DNA of 13,963 nucleotides, taken from Candidatus Neoanaerotignum tabaqchaliae (GTDB lineage: Bacteria > Bacillota > Clostridia > Lachnospirales > Anaerotignaceae). The notes beneath the pieces are model-generated. The model did no database searches. It saw nothing but the letters and a program-made list of their open reading frames with translations, and was not told the DNA's origin. Shown here in pieces: positions 6,388-13,963 of the stretch; positions within the stretch are counted from its first letter, which is position 1, and every line of letters starts with the position of its first letter. Both the position numbers and the translations under genes were made by a program. The DNA lies in the NCBI GenBank assembly GCA_904420235.1, contig CAJFUS010000158.1, positions 1-13,963 of the forward strand. The letters are read 5' to 3'.

Positions 6388-8048
6388 ACTTTAAAAACGC
6401 TTCCACCAACAAACTCTTTAATTAAAGAATTATCCGGTATGGCTTCTGTGCCGGCAGAAAGGAAATAATCAAGAAATTTTATTATTCTGTTTGCCGTTAT
6501 ATATTCCGGCATTGTTTTGTCTATTTTATAAAGCAGCGGCTCAACAAATGGTTTTAAAACCGAAAGCTCATAAACAGTAGCGGAATTAAAAACAACGTCC
6601 GCGTTATGCTGATAAGGGAAAATATTTTTTTCCTCCCCGCGCCTTACACTTGGCCACGCATCTATTGTTTGAACAGCGGAATTTCCTCTGAACTGATAAT
6701 CTCTCACAATCCTTCTTATAAGACGGCTGTCTGAAGTTGATATATAATTGTGGGCGTCCACATTAAGCTGTGTCATAGGGCTTACAAATATTCTGAACTT
6801 GTTCTCGTCCGGTATACTTTTTGTAAGCTCCGAGTTAAGACCATGAATACCCTCAACAACAATAATCTCGTTTTTTCTAAGCCTAAGTTTTCGTCCCACA
6901 GGCGACCTTTTTCCAGATATAAAGTCATAGGAAGGTATGACGGCTTCCTCGCCTGATATAAGCTTGTTCAAATCATCATTAAATTTTTCAAGGTCAAGCG
7001 CATCAACGCTTTCAAAATCCGGTTTTCCATCCTCATCAACAGGAGTTTTATCCCTATCAATGAAATAATCATCCATGCCTATGGTGCATGGTTTTAATCC
7101 GTTTACCCTAAGCTGAACGCAAAGCCTTTGAGCAAATGTTGTTTTTCCTGACGATGAAGGACCGGCTATAAGAACCAATTTAACTTTATCCGCCCTTTTT
7201 GCTATCTCATCAGCTATATGAGCTATTTTCTTTTCGTGAAGAGCCTCATTTATTCTTACTATATCTGCAAAATTACCATTAGCTATAACATCGTTAAGGT
7301 CGGCTATGTTTTTAACGCCCAAAAGCACGCACCACTTAAGCTGTTCCATAAAAACCGACGATATTTTCTCAAAATTTTCATAACCGTTAAGTTTGTCTGG
7401 GTGCTTTGTTGACGGCAGCCTTAATAAAAATCCTGACTCATAAAGCGAAAGGTCGAAATACTTAAGACAGCCAGCCGAAGGAACCATATATCCATAGTAA
7501 TAGTCGTAAAAATTCTCCATTTTGTAAATATTAACATAAGACATACGCCTGTAAGACAATAGTCTTGACTTATCTTCAAGGCCGCATTTGGCCGCCAGTT
7601 CAATGGCGTCATCAACACTTATTGTCATTTTTTCTATAGGAAGGTTCTTTTCAACTATATCGCGCATTCTTTCGCGTATAAGCTCTAAACAGGCTTCGTC
7701 AACAGCAAGCCCGTCTTTTTTTATTTCGCAGTACAAATTCCCGTTTATAGAATGTTCAATAAAAACTTTTGTTTCTATACCATAAATTTCTTTTATAGCC
7801 TTAACCATTATATAAGAAACACATCTTGTATAAACTCTCATTCCCTCGTAATTTGACATATCAAGAAACTTTATGTCCATGCTTCTTTTTATTGGGCTCG
7901 ACAGCTCATAAAGGGTATTTCCGCTTTGGGCAAGCATTATATCGTATTTAAAATTGCTTTTATACTTCTTAGCCACATCATAAAAAGTAGTTCCCTTTTC
8001 AATTTCCTGTCTGTCTGAACCATTTACAGTTATAAAAATCTTTTCCAT
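6384..8048 (-). CDS. TGS-domain nucleoside (uridine) kinase-like protein
   Basis: The 554-residue protein joins an N-terminal half related to threonyl-tRNA synthetase to a C-terminal P-loop kinase. Residues 1 to about 60 look like a TGS domain, and about 70-200 resemble the synthetase second domain (IEHSINGNLYCEI, about 97-109). From about 288 the phosphoribulokinase/uridine kinase fold begins, with Walker A GPSSSGKTT (296-304), GMDDYF (324-329), PSYDFISGKRSPVG and the lid-like RLIRRIVRDYQFRG. The family is usually annotated as nucleoside kinase; substrate and the role of the synthetase-like half are unproven. I choose the ATG at 8046-8048, since GAGGTG lies at 8055-8060, six bases upstream, and the start matches a TGS domain. 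An in-frame ATG at 8102 would overlap the Nif3-family gene by 41 bases. It follows that gene by 13 bases, probably in one operon, with no terminator before rnpB. Confidence 0.88.
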   Translation of the reverse strand: MEKIFITVNGSDRQEIEKGTTFYDVAKKYKSNFKYDIMLAQSGNTLYELSSPIKRSMDIKFLDMSNYEGMRVYTRCVSYIMVKAIKEIYGIETKVFIEHSINGNLYCEIKKDGLAVDEACLELIRERMRDIVEKNLPIEKMTISVDDAIELAAKCGLEDKSRLLSYRRMSYVNIYKMENFYDYYYGYMVPSAGCLKYFDLSLYESGFLLRLPSTKHPDKLNGYENFEKISSVFMEQLKWCVLLGVKNIADLNDVIANGNFADIVRINEALHEKKIAHIADEIAKRADKVKLVLIAGPSSSGKTTFAQRLCVQLRVNGLKPCTIGMDDYFIDRDKTPVDEDGKPDFESVDALDLEKFNDDLNKLISGEEAVIPSYDFISGKRSPVGRKLRLRKNEIIVVEGIHGLNSELTKSIPDENKFRIFVSPMTQLNVDAHNYISTSDSRLIRRIVRDYQFRGNSAVQTIDAWPSVRRGEEKNIFPYQHNADVVFNSATVYELSVLKPFVEPLLYKIDKTMPEYITANRIIKFLDYFLSAGTEAIPDNSLIKEFVGGSVFKV

Positions 8049-8054
8049 AGGCTG

Positions 8055-8060
8055 CACCTC
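8055..8060 (-). promoter_or_regulatory. Ribosome binding site that sets the kinase start
   Basis: GAGGTG on the minus strand, six bases ahead of the ATG at 8048 and only a few bases after the TGA of the Nif3-family gene (8062-8064). It fixes the start at 8048 rather than the ATG at 8102. Confidence 0.75.
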
Positions 8061-8061
8061 A

Positions 8062-8865
8062 TCAGATGTAATCAAAAACCTGTCCGTTATGCTTTGACAC
8101 AATTACCTCAACGTCATATCCCATTTTATTGATGTTTTTCTCTATATATTCTTTAAGCACAGGCACAATTATATTTTCAGTGCCGTAATGAGTGGCGTCT
8201 ATAAGACACATACCCATGTCTGCCGCTTTCTGCCCGTCATGAAACTTAACGTCAGATGTTATATAAACGTCGCAGCCATTGGCGGAAGCCTCGTCAATAA
8301 ACTCAAATCCGGCGCCGGTGCAAAGTCCAGCCTTTGATACAATTTTATTTTTATCTCCCACAACGGTAACATTTTTAAGGCCAAGAGCTTTTTTAACAAA
8401 AGAAGCGAAGTCTCCAAATGTTGTTTTGTTTGGTAAATATCCTATTCTTCCAAGGCCGTTTGGCTTGCCGTCCTGTTCACAGCTTATGGCCAGCGGTTCC
8501 ACATCTATAAGGCCCAAAACTCCGCACAGCGTGTCATTGGTTCCGCCAAAGGCCGTATCCAAATTTGTATGCATGGCATAATGGTTTATTCCGTTTTCAA
8601 TAAGTCTTAAAACCTTAGAACCTGTCAGAGATAAATCCGTTATGTTTTTAAGTGGCCTGAATATAAGCGGGTGGTGAGTAACTATTATATCCGCCCCAAA
8701 ATCAACAGCCTCGTCAATAACTCCGTCTGTAACATCAAGGGCTGTTATAATTTTTTTAATTTCCTTATCTTTTCTGCCAACGAGAAGCCCTGGGTTATCC
8801 CAGCTTTCAGCAAGATAAATAGGAGCCATTTTTTCAAGAAGCTCCATAAGTTCAACACATTTCAT
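8062..8865 (-). CDS. Nif3-like dinuclear metal center protein (DUF34/NIF3 family)
   Basis: This 267-residue protein belongs to the NIF3/YbgI/YqfO family, which binds two metal ions. It was long annotated as GTP cyclohydrolase I type 2, but its cellular function is still unsettled. Metal ligands can be read: THHPLIF (H64, H65), HTNLDTAFGGTNDTL (99-113, with D103) and ATHYGTE (H226, E230). It is the short form, lacking the roughly 100-residue PII-like insert of B. subtilis YqfO. Its ATG overlaps the trmK TGA in an ATGA (8865-8862), so translation is likely coupled. The trmK-nif3 pair is a conserved neighbourhood in Firmicutes, which supports both calls, and the kinase gene follows by 13 bases. 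Confidence 0.93.
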   Translation of the reverse strand: MKCVELMELLEKMAPIYLAESWDNPGLLVGRKDKEIKKIITALDVTDGVIDEAVDFGADIIVTHHPLIFRPLKNITDLSLTGSKVLRLIENGINHYAMHTNLDTAFGGTNDTLCGVLGLIDVEPLAISCEQDGKPNGLGRIGYLPNKTTFGDFASFVKKALGLKNVTVVGDKNKIVSKAGLCTGAGFEFIDEASANGCDVYITSDVKFHDGQKAADMGMCLIDATHYGTENIIVPVLKEYIEKNINKMGYDVEVIVSKHNGQVFDYI

Positions 8866-9539
8866 AAATTCTTAACAACCTCCTTTGACAGCTTATAAAG
8901 ATAATTTATATTTTCAAGGCTTTCAGATGTTTTATCAAAAGACGCTCTTGCCAGTATATTTTCATATTTTTTAATTCTGCTGTTAATATATGCCTTTAAA
9001 ACTTGTGATTTCTTTTCAATAAGCCTGCGCCCGAATATGTAATCGGCGTCTGATTCATACGTTTCAACGCCTTTAACAGCGCTTATTATATTATAATATT
9101 TTCCGTTTTCAAACACCATTTCCTCGTCATCAATTTTAAAACCCAATGAATGAAGGCATTTTCTGACTTTGTAAACATCTCTCTGCGGCTGAAGCACCAA
9201 CTGTTTTATACTGTTAAGTTTTTCAGTATCTTTTTTAAGTATATCACAAATCAAAATTCCGCCCATGCCGGCTATAATAACGGTTTCCGCCTCTGAGCCC
9301 TCAATTTTGTCAAGGCCGTTTCCAAGGCGTGTTTCAATAATATCCTCCAAGCCGCTGTTTCTTATATTTTCCTCTGCCCTTAAAAGGGGGCCTTTGTTTA
9401 TATCGCAGGCTATGGCATGGTTTATAATTTTATTTTCAGCAAGGAAACAAGGCACATACCCATGGTCTGTGCCTATATCCGCTATATTTTTATATTTCAC
9501 CATAAGGGCCGCTGTTTTAAGCCGTTCAGAAAGTCCCAT
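8862..9539 (-). CDS. trmK: tRNA (adenine(22)-N1)-methyltransferase TrmK
   Basis: TrmK places a methyl group on N1 of A22 in the D-loop of some tRNAs, using SAM. The 225-residue protein has the SAM-binding motif DIGTDHGYVP (21-30), AIACDINKGPL (42-52, binding the SAM ribose), the catalytic-region AGMGG (90-94) and the conserved LQPQRD (116-121). The C-terminal third (about 170-225) is helical and charged, matching the coiled-coil extension of the family. The start at 9537-9539 lies one base after the stop of the secreted protein, and its GGGAG ribosome site is inside the end of that gene, so coupling is likely. It overlaps the Nif3-family gene by four bases. The dnaG-rpoD-trmK-nif3 order matches B. 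subtilis (sigA, trmK/yqfN, yqfO). Confidence 0.94.
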   Translation of the reverse strand: MGLSERLKTAALMVKYKNIADIGTDHGYVPCFLAENKIINHAIACDINKGPLLRAEENIRNSGLEDIIETRLGNGLDKIEGSEAETVIIAGMGGILICDILKKDTEKLNSIKQLVLQPQRDVYKVRKCLHSLGFKIDDEEMVFENGKYYNIISAVKGVETYESDADYIFGRRLIEKKSQVLKAYINSRIKKYENILARASFDKTSESLENINYLYKLSKEVVKNL

Positions 9540-9540
9540 T

Positions 9541-10452
9541 TTACTCTCCCTTATAATTTAAATAAGCCGTCTTTGTTTCATCGTCCCAATATATTTTTGA
9601 CTCGTCAATGCCCATGGCGTGTCCAACGTCTCTTAAAGACAAAAATGCCCTATCGTCTTTAATTTCCATTGGTGTTGAAACAGGCACGTCAACGCCGTTT
9701 ATTGTCATTGTGTCCAATCCAAGGGTAAATTTCGTAACACGGTCGCCTAGCATTATGTTAACAGTTTTTGTTTCGTCATCCCAAGCCACAATAGCCGAGC
9801 TGTTAAGTCCCTCCGCCACAAATCTTAGTGGAACCATAACATATCCCGAATCGGTTATATAAGCTCCTGTTTCGTTTCCCTCAGCTGCGCTTACAGCAAC
9901 CTCTTCAATTAAAGCGCTCTCATTGTCGCTTGCGTTTTCCATATTTGACGAGCCCTGCACGATAAGGAAATCGTCGTCAAAAACAAGGCTCTTGGTATCA
10001 AATTGATTGTCCTCGGAATCATAGGTTTCTCCAAACATGTTGTCTTTAAACTGGTCGCTTTCTTCAGTAACCAACTCAAGGGCATAGGTTCCTTCAGGCA
10101 AAGCCCCATCAAGATACATTTTAACATTGCTTAAGCGTATAACAGCCGGCTCGCTTGTGCTTTCGGACCTGATTGATATTTTTATAATCCCATTATCGGT
10201 TGAAACATCTTTAACTTTCGCATCGCCGGAAACAACCTCATAGGTAATGCCATCCTCAAAGCTTACATAATCGCATTTTAAATATATATTTTTATCCTTT
10301 TTAAAAGCTCCCGGAGCGCTTTCCGTTATAATTATGTCCTCCGCCTGAACCTGCCTCTCACCGGCTGTTACAACGGTTCCGGCATAGGCAAATACAGGCG
10401 CGCCAACAGCTAATGCGCACACGGCCGCTAAAGATATAATAAACTTTTTCAT
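9541..10452 (-). CDS. Secreted protein with copper amine oxidase N-terminal-type (stalk) domain
   Basis: The 303-residue protein begins with a clear signal peptide (MKKF, a hydrophobic core at 5-20, and an Ala-Tyr-Ala cleavage site near residue 24). Residues about 35-155 form a beta-rich region of no family I recognise. An acidic, Ser/Asn-rich linker (about 166-195) leads to a copper-amine-oxidase-N-type domain at about 203-300. That domain starts VPLRFVAEGLNSSAIVAWDD and contains an internal repeat, WDDETKTV (224-231) and WDDETKTA (289-296). Such domains are common in extracellular Clostridia proteins and usually carry no oxidase; no catalytic oxidase part is present. It probably acts at the cell surface, role unknown. 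The ATG at 10452 has an AGGAGTGA ribosome site. It follows the rpoD terminator and runs one base short of trmK. No good promoter fits in the 43 bases after the terminator. Confidence 0.85.
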   Translation of the reverse strand: MKKFIISLAAVCALAVGAPVFAYAGTVVTAGERQVQAEDIIITESAPGAFKKDKNIYLKCDYVSFEDGITYEVVSGDAKVKDVSTDNGIIKISIRSESTSEPAVIRLSNVKMYLDGALPEGTYALELVTEESDQFKDNMFGETYDSEDNQFDTKSLVFDDDFLIVQGSSNMENASDNESALIEEVAVSAAEGNETGAYITDSGYVMVPLRFVAEGLNSSAIVAWDDETKTVNIMLGDRVTKFTLGLDTMTINGVDVPVSTPMEIKDDRAFLSLRDVGHAMGIDESKIYWDDETKTAYLNYKGE

Positions 10453-10495
10453 ATAAACTCACTCCTAATGAATATTTTTCCATATTTTAAAAACA

Positions 10496-10525
10496 GGCCG
10501 CCGGAGATTACAGACTCCGACAGCC
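10496..10525 (-). terminator. Intrinsic terminator downstream of rpoD
   Basis: On the minus strand GGCUGUCGGAG (10525-10515) pairs over its whole length, with two G-U wobbles, with CUCCGGCGGCC (10506-10496) around an 8-base loop. UGUUUUUAAAA follows directly. It is 15 bases after the rpoD stop and 43 bases before the start of the next gene. Confidence 0.85.
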
Positions 10526-10540
10526 AAACTTATATACATA

Positions 10541-11614
10541 TTACTCAATAAAATCCTTCAGCTTCTTGCTTCTGCTTGGGTGTCTTAATTTTCTAAGAGC
10601 CTTTGCTTCAATCTGCCTTATTCTTTCACGTGTAACCTTAAACTCACGTCCAACTTCCTCAAGTGTTCTGGCCCTTCCGTCATCAAGGCCAAACCTAAGA
10701 CGCAAAACTTTCTTTTCCCTGTCCGTAAGGGTGTTTAAAACCTCTTTAAGCTGTTCCTGCAAAAGTGTATAGGCCGCAGCCTCCGCCGGAGCAGGAATAT
10801 CATCATCAGGTATAAAGTCTCCAAGATGACTGTCTTCTTCCTCGCCTATCGGCGTTTCAAGGGATACAGGCTCTTGGGCTATTTTCATTATTTCCCTCAC
10901 CTTATCAACCGGCATAAGCATTTCCTGTGCCAGTTCCTCGGCGGTGGGCTCCCTGCCAAGCTCCTGAACAAGCTGCCTTGAAATCCTTATAAGCTTATTT
11001 ATTGTCTCAACCATATGCACAGGTATCCTTATTGTTCTGGCCTGGTCGGCTATAGCCCTTGTTATGGCCTGTCTTATCCACCATGTAGCGTATGTGCTGA
11101 ATTTATATCCTTTGTTGTAGTCAAATTTTTCAACAGCCTTTATAAGGCCAAGATTACCTTCCTGTATTAAATCAAGAAACAGCATTCCCCTTCCAACATA
11201 TCTTTTGGCAATGCTTACAACAAGCCTGAGGTTTGCCTCGGCAAGTTTCTTTTTAGCCGCCTCGTCGCCTTCTTCCATTTTTTTTGCCAGCTCTATTTCT
11301 TCCTCGGCGCTTAACAGAGGCACTTTTCCTATCTCCTTAAGGTACATACGAACAGGATCGTCTATGTTTATTCCCTCGGGCAGTGAAATATCTATTTCCT
11401 TTTCCACGTCCTCGTCCATATCCATTACGCCTAAAACGTCTATACCTTGAGCCTCAAAATACTCGTAAATTTTATCTATTTGGTCAGGCTCAAGCTCAAT
11501 ATCGCCAAGCCCGTCCATAATTTCCTTGTACTCGAGCACGTTCTTTTTTCTTTTCGCCAATGCCACAAGGTCTTTAAGACGAGAAAGAAGTAATGCTTCA
11601 TCTCCTGCTTTCAT
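10541..11614 (-). CDS. rpoD: RNA polymerase primary sigma factor RpoD (SigA)
   Basis: This is the housekeeping sigma factor that directs RNA polymerase to TTGACA/TATAAT promoters. The 357 residues fit the shorter Gram-positive form without the large non-conserved insert. An N-terminal region (1-60, sigma 1.1-like) is followed by region 1.2 (DDPVRMYLKEIG, 85-96). Region 2 spans about 127-203: NLRLVVSIAKRYVGRG, LIQEGNLGLIKAVEKFDY, and 2.3-2.4 KFSTYATWWIRQAI leading to TRAIADQARTIRIPVHM, which melts and reads the -10. Region 3 is about 204-282. Region 4.2 holds the -35-reading helix-turn-helix, TLEEVGREFKVTRERIRQIE (317-336). The ATG at 11612-11614 has a GGAAGG site upstream. It starts 50 bases after dnaG with no terminator between and is probably co-transcribed with it. 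An intrinsic terminator follows. Confidence 0.98.
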   Translation of the reverse strand: MKAGDEALLLSRLKDLVALAKRKKNVLEYKEIMDGLGDIELEPDQIDKIYEYFEAQGIDVLGVMDMDEDVEKEIDISLPEGINIDDPVRMYLKEIGKVPLLSAEEEIELAKKMEEGDEAAKKKLAEANLRLVVSIAKRYVGRGMLFLDLIQEGNLGLIKAVEKFDYNKGYKFSTYATWWIRQAITRAIADQARTIRIPVHMVETINKLIRISRQLVQELGREPTAEELAQEMLMPVDKVREIMKIAQEPVSLETPIGEEEDSHLGDFIPDDDIPAPAEAAAYTLLQEQLKEVLNTLTDREKKVLRLRFGLDDGRARTLEEVGREFKVTRERIRQIEAKALRKLRHPSRSKKLKDFIE

Positions 11615-11664
11615 TAAAACCTTCCTTTCAAATTACCATTTACCTCTTTATAAAATTTTAAAAA

Positions 11665-13458
11665 TCAAAATTGAATTTTAAAACTCTCAAGTTCTTTTTT
11701 AGCGTTTATAACTTTTTGTATGTCCTCAATGGATTTAGCGCTGGAAGCCATATAGTCAAGACTGGCTTTTTTTATCATTTTTATTTCTTCCGTAATGGCT
11801 TTGCGCATATCCTCACCTGTTTCAAAATCAGTATTAACCGAAAATACCTCGGCGGCCTTTTTCTGCTCGTCGGGCAGTGCAAAAATATTAACACAGTCTG
11901 CCGCAACAACCTCTTTTCCGCTCCGCCTGCACATATATATGTATTTCACAAGCTCGCGCATTACACTATCGGTAAAATCTTCGGGCTTTAAAACATCCAT
12001 TATCTTCGCGCACAGCTTTTCGTTTAATCCGCATATATAAGCTATGTTTTCCTGAGCCTGAAGCAATCCTTTTGAATTTTTAATATCTTCGGCATTAATA
12101 TTATTATTGTTCGCCTCATAATTTCTTACACGTCTTTTTTTTGACTCCAGCTCAAACTTTTCGTTTTTATTTTTGTCTTTATTGTATATTTCCTCCTCAA
12201 CAGCCATTTTGGATATTCCGGTTTCATCAGACAGCTTGTTTATATAAACGTCCCTCTCTATTGGCGATGCAAGTCCCGATATTAAACCGGCGGCTTCTTT
12301 TGTAAAAAGCATTTTATGCTCTGTATTGTTAAGGTTATACTTCTTTTTAGCGCATTTTATCTCAAAGTCCATATAGCTTGTCGCGTCAACCAAGAGCTTT
12401 CCAAACTCCGCCGCGCCGTTATGCTTTATAAACTCATCAGGGTCCTTACCGTCCGGCACCTGAAGCACCTTTACGTTAAATCCTGCTGATGTTAAGATAG
12501 GTATAGCCCTAAGTGCCGCGGTTTCTCCGGCAGAGTCGCTGTCAAAAACAAGTATTATATCCGAAACAAACTTTCTTAAAAGCATTGCGTGTTCATTGTT
12601 AAAGGCTGTTCCAAGAGAAGCGGCAACATTTTTAAAGCCAGCCTGATATATGGTTATCATATCCATATATCCCTCAACAATTATAATTTCCTTCTTTTTC
12701 GCCGCTCTAGCAAAATTAAGCCCATATAAGTTGCGCTTCTTGTTAAATATAGGTGTTTCAGGAGAATTTAAATATTTAGGCTCACCCTTGTCCATTATCC
12801 TTCCGCCAAAGGCTATGCACCGTCCCCTTATATCGAATATAGGAAACATAAGGCGATTATAAAAACGGTCGTAATACCCGTTTTTCAATTTACTTTCCAT
12901 AACAAGGCCGCTTAAAAGCATCTCTTTTTCACTGAATCCCTTGCTTTTAAGAAAGGAATATAGCCGGTTTCTTCCGTTAGGCGAAAATCCGATTCCAAAC
13001 TTTCTTTGAATTGAAGGCGATATGTGTCGTTTATTAACATAATCAAGGGCCCTCGTGCCTTCAGGCGAGTGCAGAACGTCATAATAAAACCTTCCGGCAA
13101 CACTGTGTATATCATAAAGACGTTCTCTAAGCCTTTCCCTCTCGGCCTCTTCGGCGGTATACTCGGCTTTCGGCAGTTCAATTCCGGCCCTGTCGGCCAG
13201 TCTTTGAACAGCCTCCTGAAAATCGCAGTTTTCAACCTGCATTATAAAGCTTATTACATTTCCCGCGGCCCCGCAGCCAAAGCAATAGTAAAGCTGTTTA
13301 TCGGCGCTTACAGAAAAAGAAGGCGTATTCTCGTTGTGGAACGGGCAAAGTCCAAAATATGAACTGCCCTGCTTTTTAAGCGGAATATACTCTTTTATGA
13401 CGTCTATAATGTCATTTCTAAGTCGTACTTCCTCTAAAATTTCCTGTGGATAATACAC
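11665..13458 (-). CDS. dnaG: DNA primase
   Basis: DnaG makes the RNA primers for replication at the fork, working with the DnaB helicase. Numbered from the chosen start (597 aa), the CHC2 zinc ribbon has C38, H41, C59 and C62 (CPFH, CFGC). The catalytic core has the basic motif RFYNRLMFPI (198-207), the TOPRIM glutamate in EGYMD (262-266) and the metal-binding DSDSAGE (D306, D308). From about residue 430 the C-terminal part is helical and divergent, as expected for the helicase-interaction domain. The start is GTG at 13456-13458, giving MYYPQEILEEVRLRNDI, which matches the family's N-terminus and has GAGGTG six bases upstream. A GTG three codons earlier (13467) lies inside that ribosome site. 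The gene lies between dgt and rpoD in the usual Clostridia order. Confidence 0.97.
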   Translation of the reverse strand: MYYPQEILEEVRLRNDIIDVIKEYIPLKKQGSSYFGLCPFHNENTPSFSVSADKQLYYCFGCGAAGNVISFIMQVENCDFQEAVQRLADRAGIELPKAEYTAEEAERERLRERLYDIHSVAGRFYYDVLHSPEGTRALDYVNKRHISPSIQRKFGIGFSPNGRNRLYSFLKSKGFSEKEMLLSGLVMESKLKNGYYDRFYNRLMFPIFDIRGRCIAFGGRIMDKGEPKYLNSPETPIFNKKRNLYGLNFARAAKKKEIIIVEGYMDMITIYQAGFKNVAASLGTAFNNEHAMLLRKFVSDIILVFDSDSAGETAALRAIPILTSAGFNVKVLQVPDGKDPDEFIKHNGAAEFGKLLVDATSYMDFEIKCAKKKYNLNNTEHKMLFTKEAAGLISGLASPIERDVYINKLSDETGISKMAVEEEIYNKDKNKNEKFELESKKRRVRNYEANNNNINAEDIKNSKGLLQAQENIAYICGLNEKLCAKIMDVLKPEDFTDSVMRELVKYIYMCRRSGKEVVAADCVNIFALPDEQKKAAEVFSVNTDFETGEDMRKAITEEIKMIKKASLDYMASSAKSIEDIQKVINAKKELESFKIQF

Positions 13459-13464
13459 CTGACA

Positions 13465-13470
13465 CACCTC
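13465..13470 (-). promoter_or_regulatory. Ribosome binding site that sets the dnaG start
   Basis: GAGGTG lies six bases before the GTG at 13458. The alternative GTG at 13467 overlaps the site itself and would have no usable ribosome site of its own, so the shorter start is preferred. Confidence 0.65.
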
Positions 13471-13594
13471 TCTTGTTATTCATTTTCTACAAATAAATTA
13501 ATATTCCTTCTTTTTTCATTCAATTTATTCAAAAATTATATTAAAAACTTGTAAAAAACGCTGATGTATGTAAAAATCAAGAGGCTTTTTAAAT

Positions 13595-13963
13595 TTAATA
13601 TATGTTCCATGAAGACGGTATAAACAAATCCGTATAAAGTTTAACCGCGTATCTATCAGTCATGCAGGCTATAAAGTCGCACACAACAGTTTCAACATTT
13701 TCCCCACTATCAATAAGATTCAAAAATTCTTCCTTCATTTTATCCGGATTTTTCATAAAATAGTCAAAAAGTCCCCTTATTATGCAGTCAACTTTTTTGC
13801 TTTCAATTTTAGACCTGTTGTCGTTATAGACATTATCAAACATAAACTTTCTTAAATCCGCCACGGCTTTTTTTATATCCGGACTCATGTCTACACAGCC
13901 GTTTTTGAGGCTGTGAAAAATAACGTCTTTAACTATCGTGTCAAGACGGTTGCTGCTTCCAAA
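13595..13963 (-). CDS. dgt: Deoxyguanosinetriphosphate triphosphohydrolase-like protein, C-terminal part
   Basis: The frame is open from the right edge, so only the last 122 codons and the TAA stop are visible. The segment FGSSNRLDTIVKDVIFHSLK, then MSPDIKKAVADLRKFMFDNVY, matches the C-terminal region of the HD-domain dNTP triphosphohydrolases, which split dNTPs into nucleoside and triphosphate. The HD metal-binding motifs are off the window, so activity cannot be judged here. The call rests on the match to this C-terminal region and on position: dgt directly before dnaG is common in Clostridia. The 136 bases between its stop and the dnaG start hold no clear terminator and no promoter with both boxes, only a lone TATAAT at 13536-13541. 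Read-through into dnaG is therefore plausible. Confidence 0.85.
   Translation of the reverse strand, partial: FGSSNRLDTIVKDVIFHSLKNGCVDMSPDIKKAVADLRKFMFDNVYNDNRSKIESKKVDCIIRGLFDYFMKNPDKMKEEFLNLIDSGENVETVVCDFIACMTDRYAVKLYTDLFIPSSWNIY

Noticed and set aside
8049..8102. Upstream in-frame ATG of the kinase at 8102
   Set aside because: It would overlap the Nif3-family gene by 41 bases and has no ribosome site. The ATG at 8048 has GAGGTG at the right distance and gives the expected TGS start.
12650..12862. Plus-strand open frames within dnaG, rpoD, trmK and the kinase gene
   Set aside because: They are out-of-frame shadows of well-identified minus-strand genes, with no ribosome sites or recognisable domains.
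1..13963. CRISPR array, insertion sequence, prophage or defence system
   Set aside because: I saw no regularly spaced repeats, transposase, integrase, target-site duplication or defence-family protein. The gene content is housekeeping throughout.

Overview
The window is an AT-rich piece of a low-GC Gram-positive chromosome, most likely a Clostridia member and perhaps of the Lachnospirales. Three things point there: the gene order dgt, dnaG, rpoD, trmK, nif3; a short class A RNase P RNA; and the RpoD, DnaG and signal-peptide sequences. Shine-Dalgarno sites are strong, and all but one gene lie on the minus strand. No phage, insertion sequence, CRISPR array, tRNA or toxin-antitoxin pair was seen. 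Most of the window is ordinary housekeeping DNA.

Layout on the minus strand, from high to low coordinates. The 3' part of dgt (13963-13595), dnaG (13458-11665) and rpoD (11614-10541) form the macromolecular synthesis cluster, closed by an intrinsic terminator at 10525-10496. A secreted protein with a copper-amine-oxidase-N-type stalk domain follows (10452-9541). It runs almost without gaps into trmK (9539-8862), a Nif3-family gene (8865-8062) and a TGS/uridine kinase-like gene (8048-6384). A strong promoter across the end of the kinase gene drives rnpB (about 6350-6018), which has its own terminator. A SpoU-family rRNA methyltransferase (5772-5002) comes next, then about 330 bases without a gene that end in a long hairpin.

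Below the hairpin is a two-gene unit that looks broken. The PLP aminotransferase (4563-3361) has one in-frame stop codon, and the D-2-hydroxyacid dehydrogenase (3332-2398) has one frameshift. Intact, the pair could turn an amino acid into a 2-oxo acid and then a 2-hydroxy acid. A hairpin at 2325-2362 separates it from the only plus-strand gene, a THUMP-domain RNA methyltransferase (1165-2310). That gene is divergent from a NimA-like flavin-binding protein (980-492), which is followed by the 5' part of tgt (440-1).

The RNA-modification content is notable: tgt, an RlmL/YpsC-type methyltransferase, a SpoU methyltransferase, trmK and rnpB all occur within 10 kb. The best leads for a second look are the paired lesions in the aminotransferase and dehydrogenase, the RNase P RNA that seems to lack the canonical L15 GGU motif, the hairpin in the aminotransferase leader, and the secreted protein inserted into the rpoD-trmK synteny. 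I found no convincing undescribed multi-gene system.
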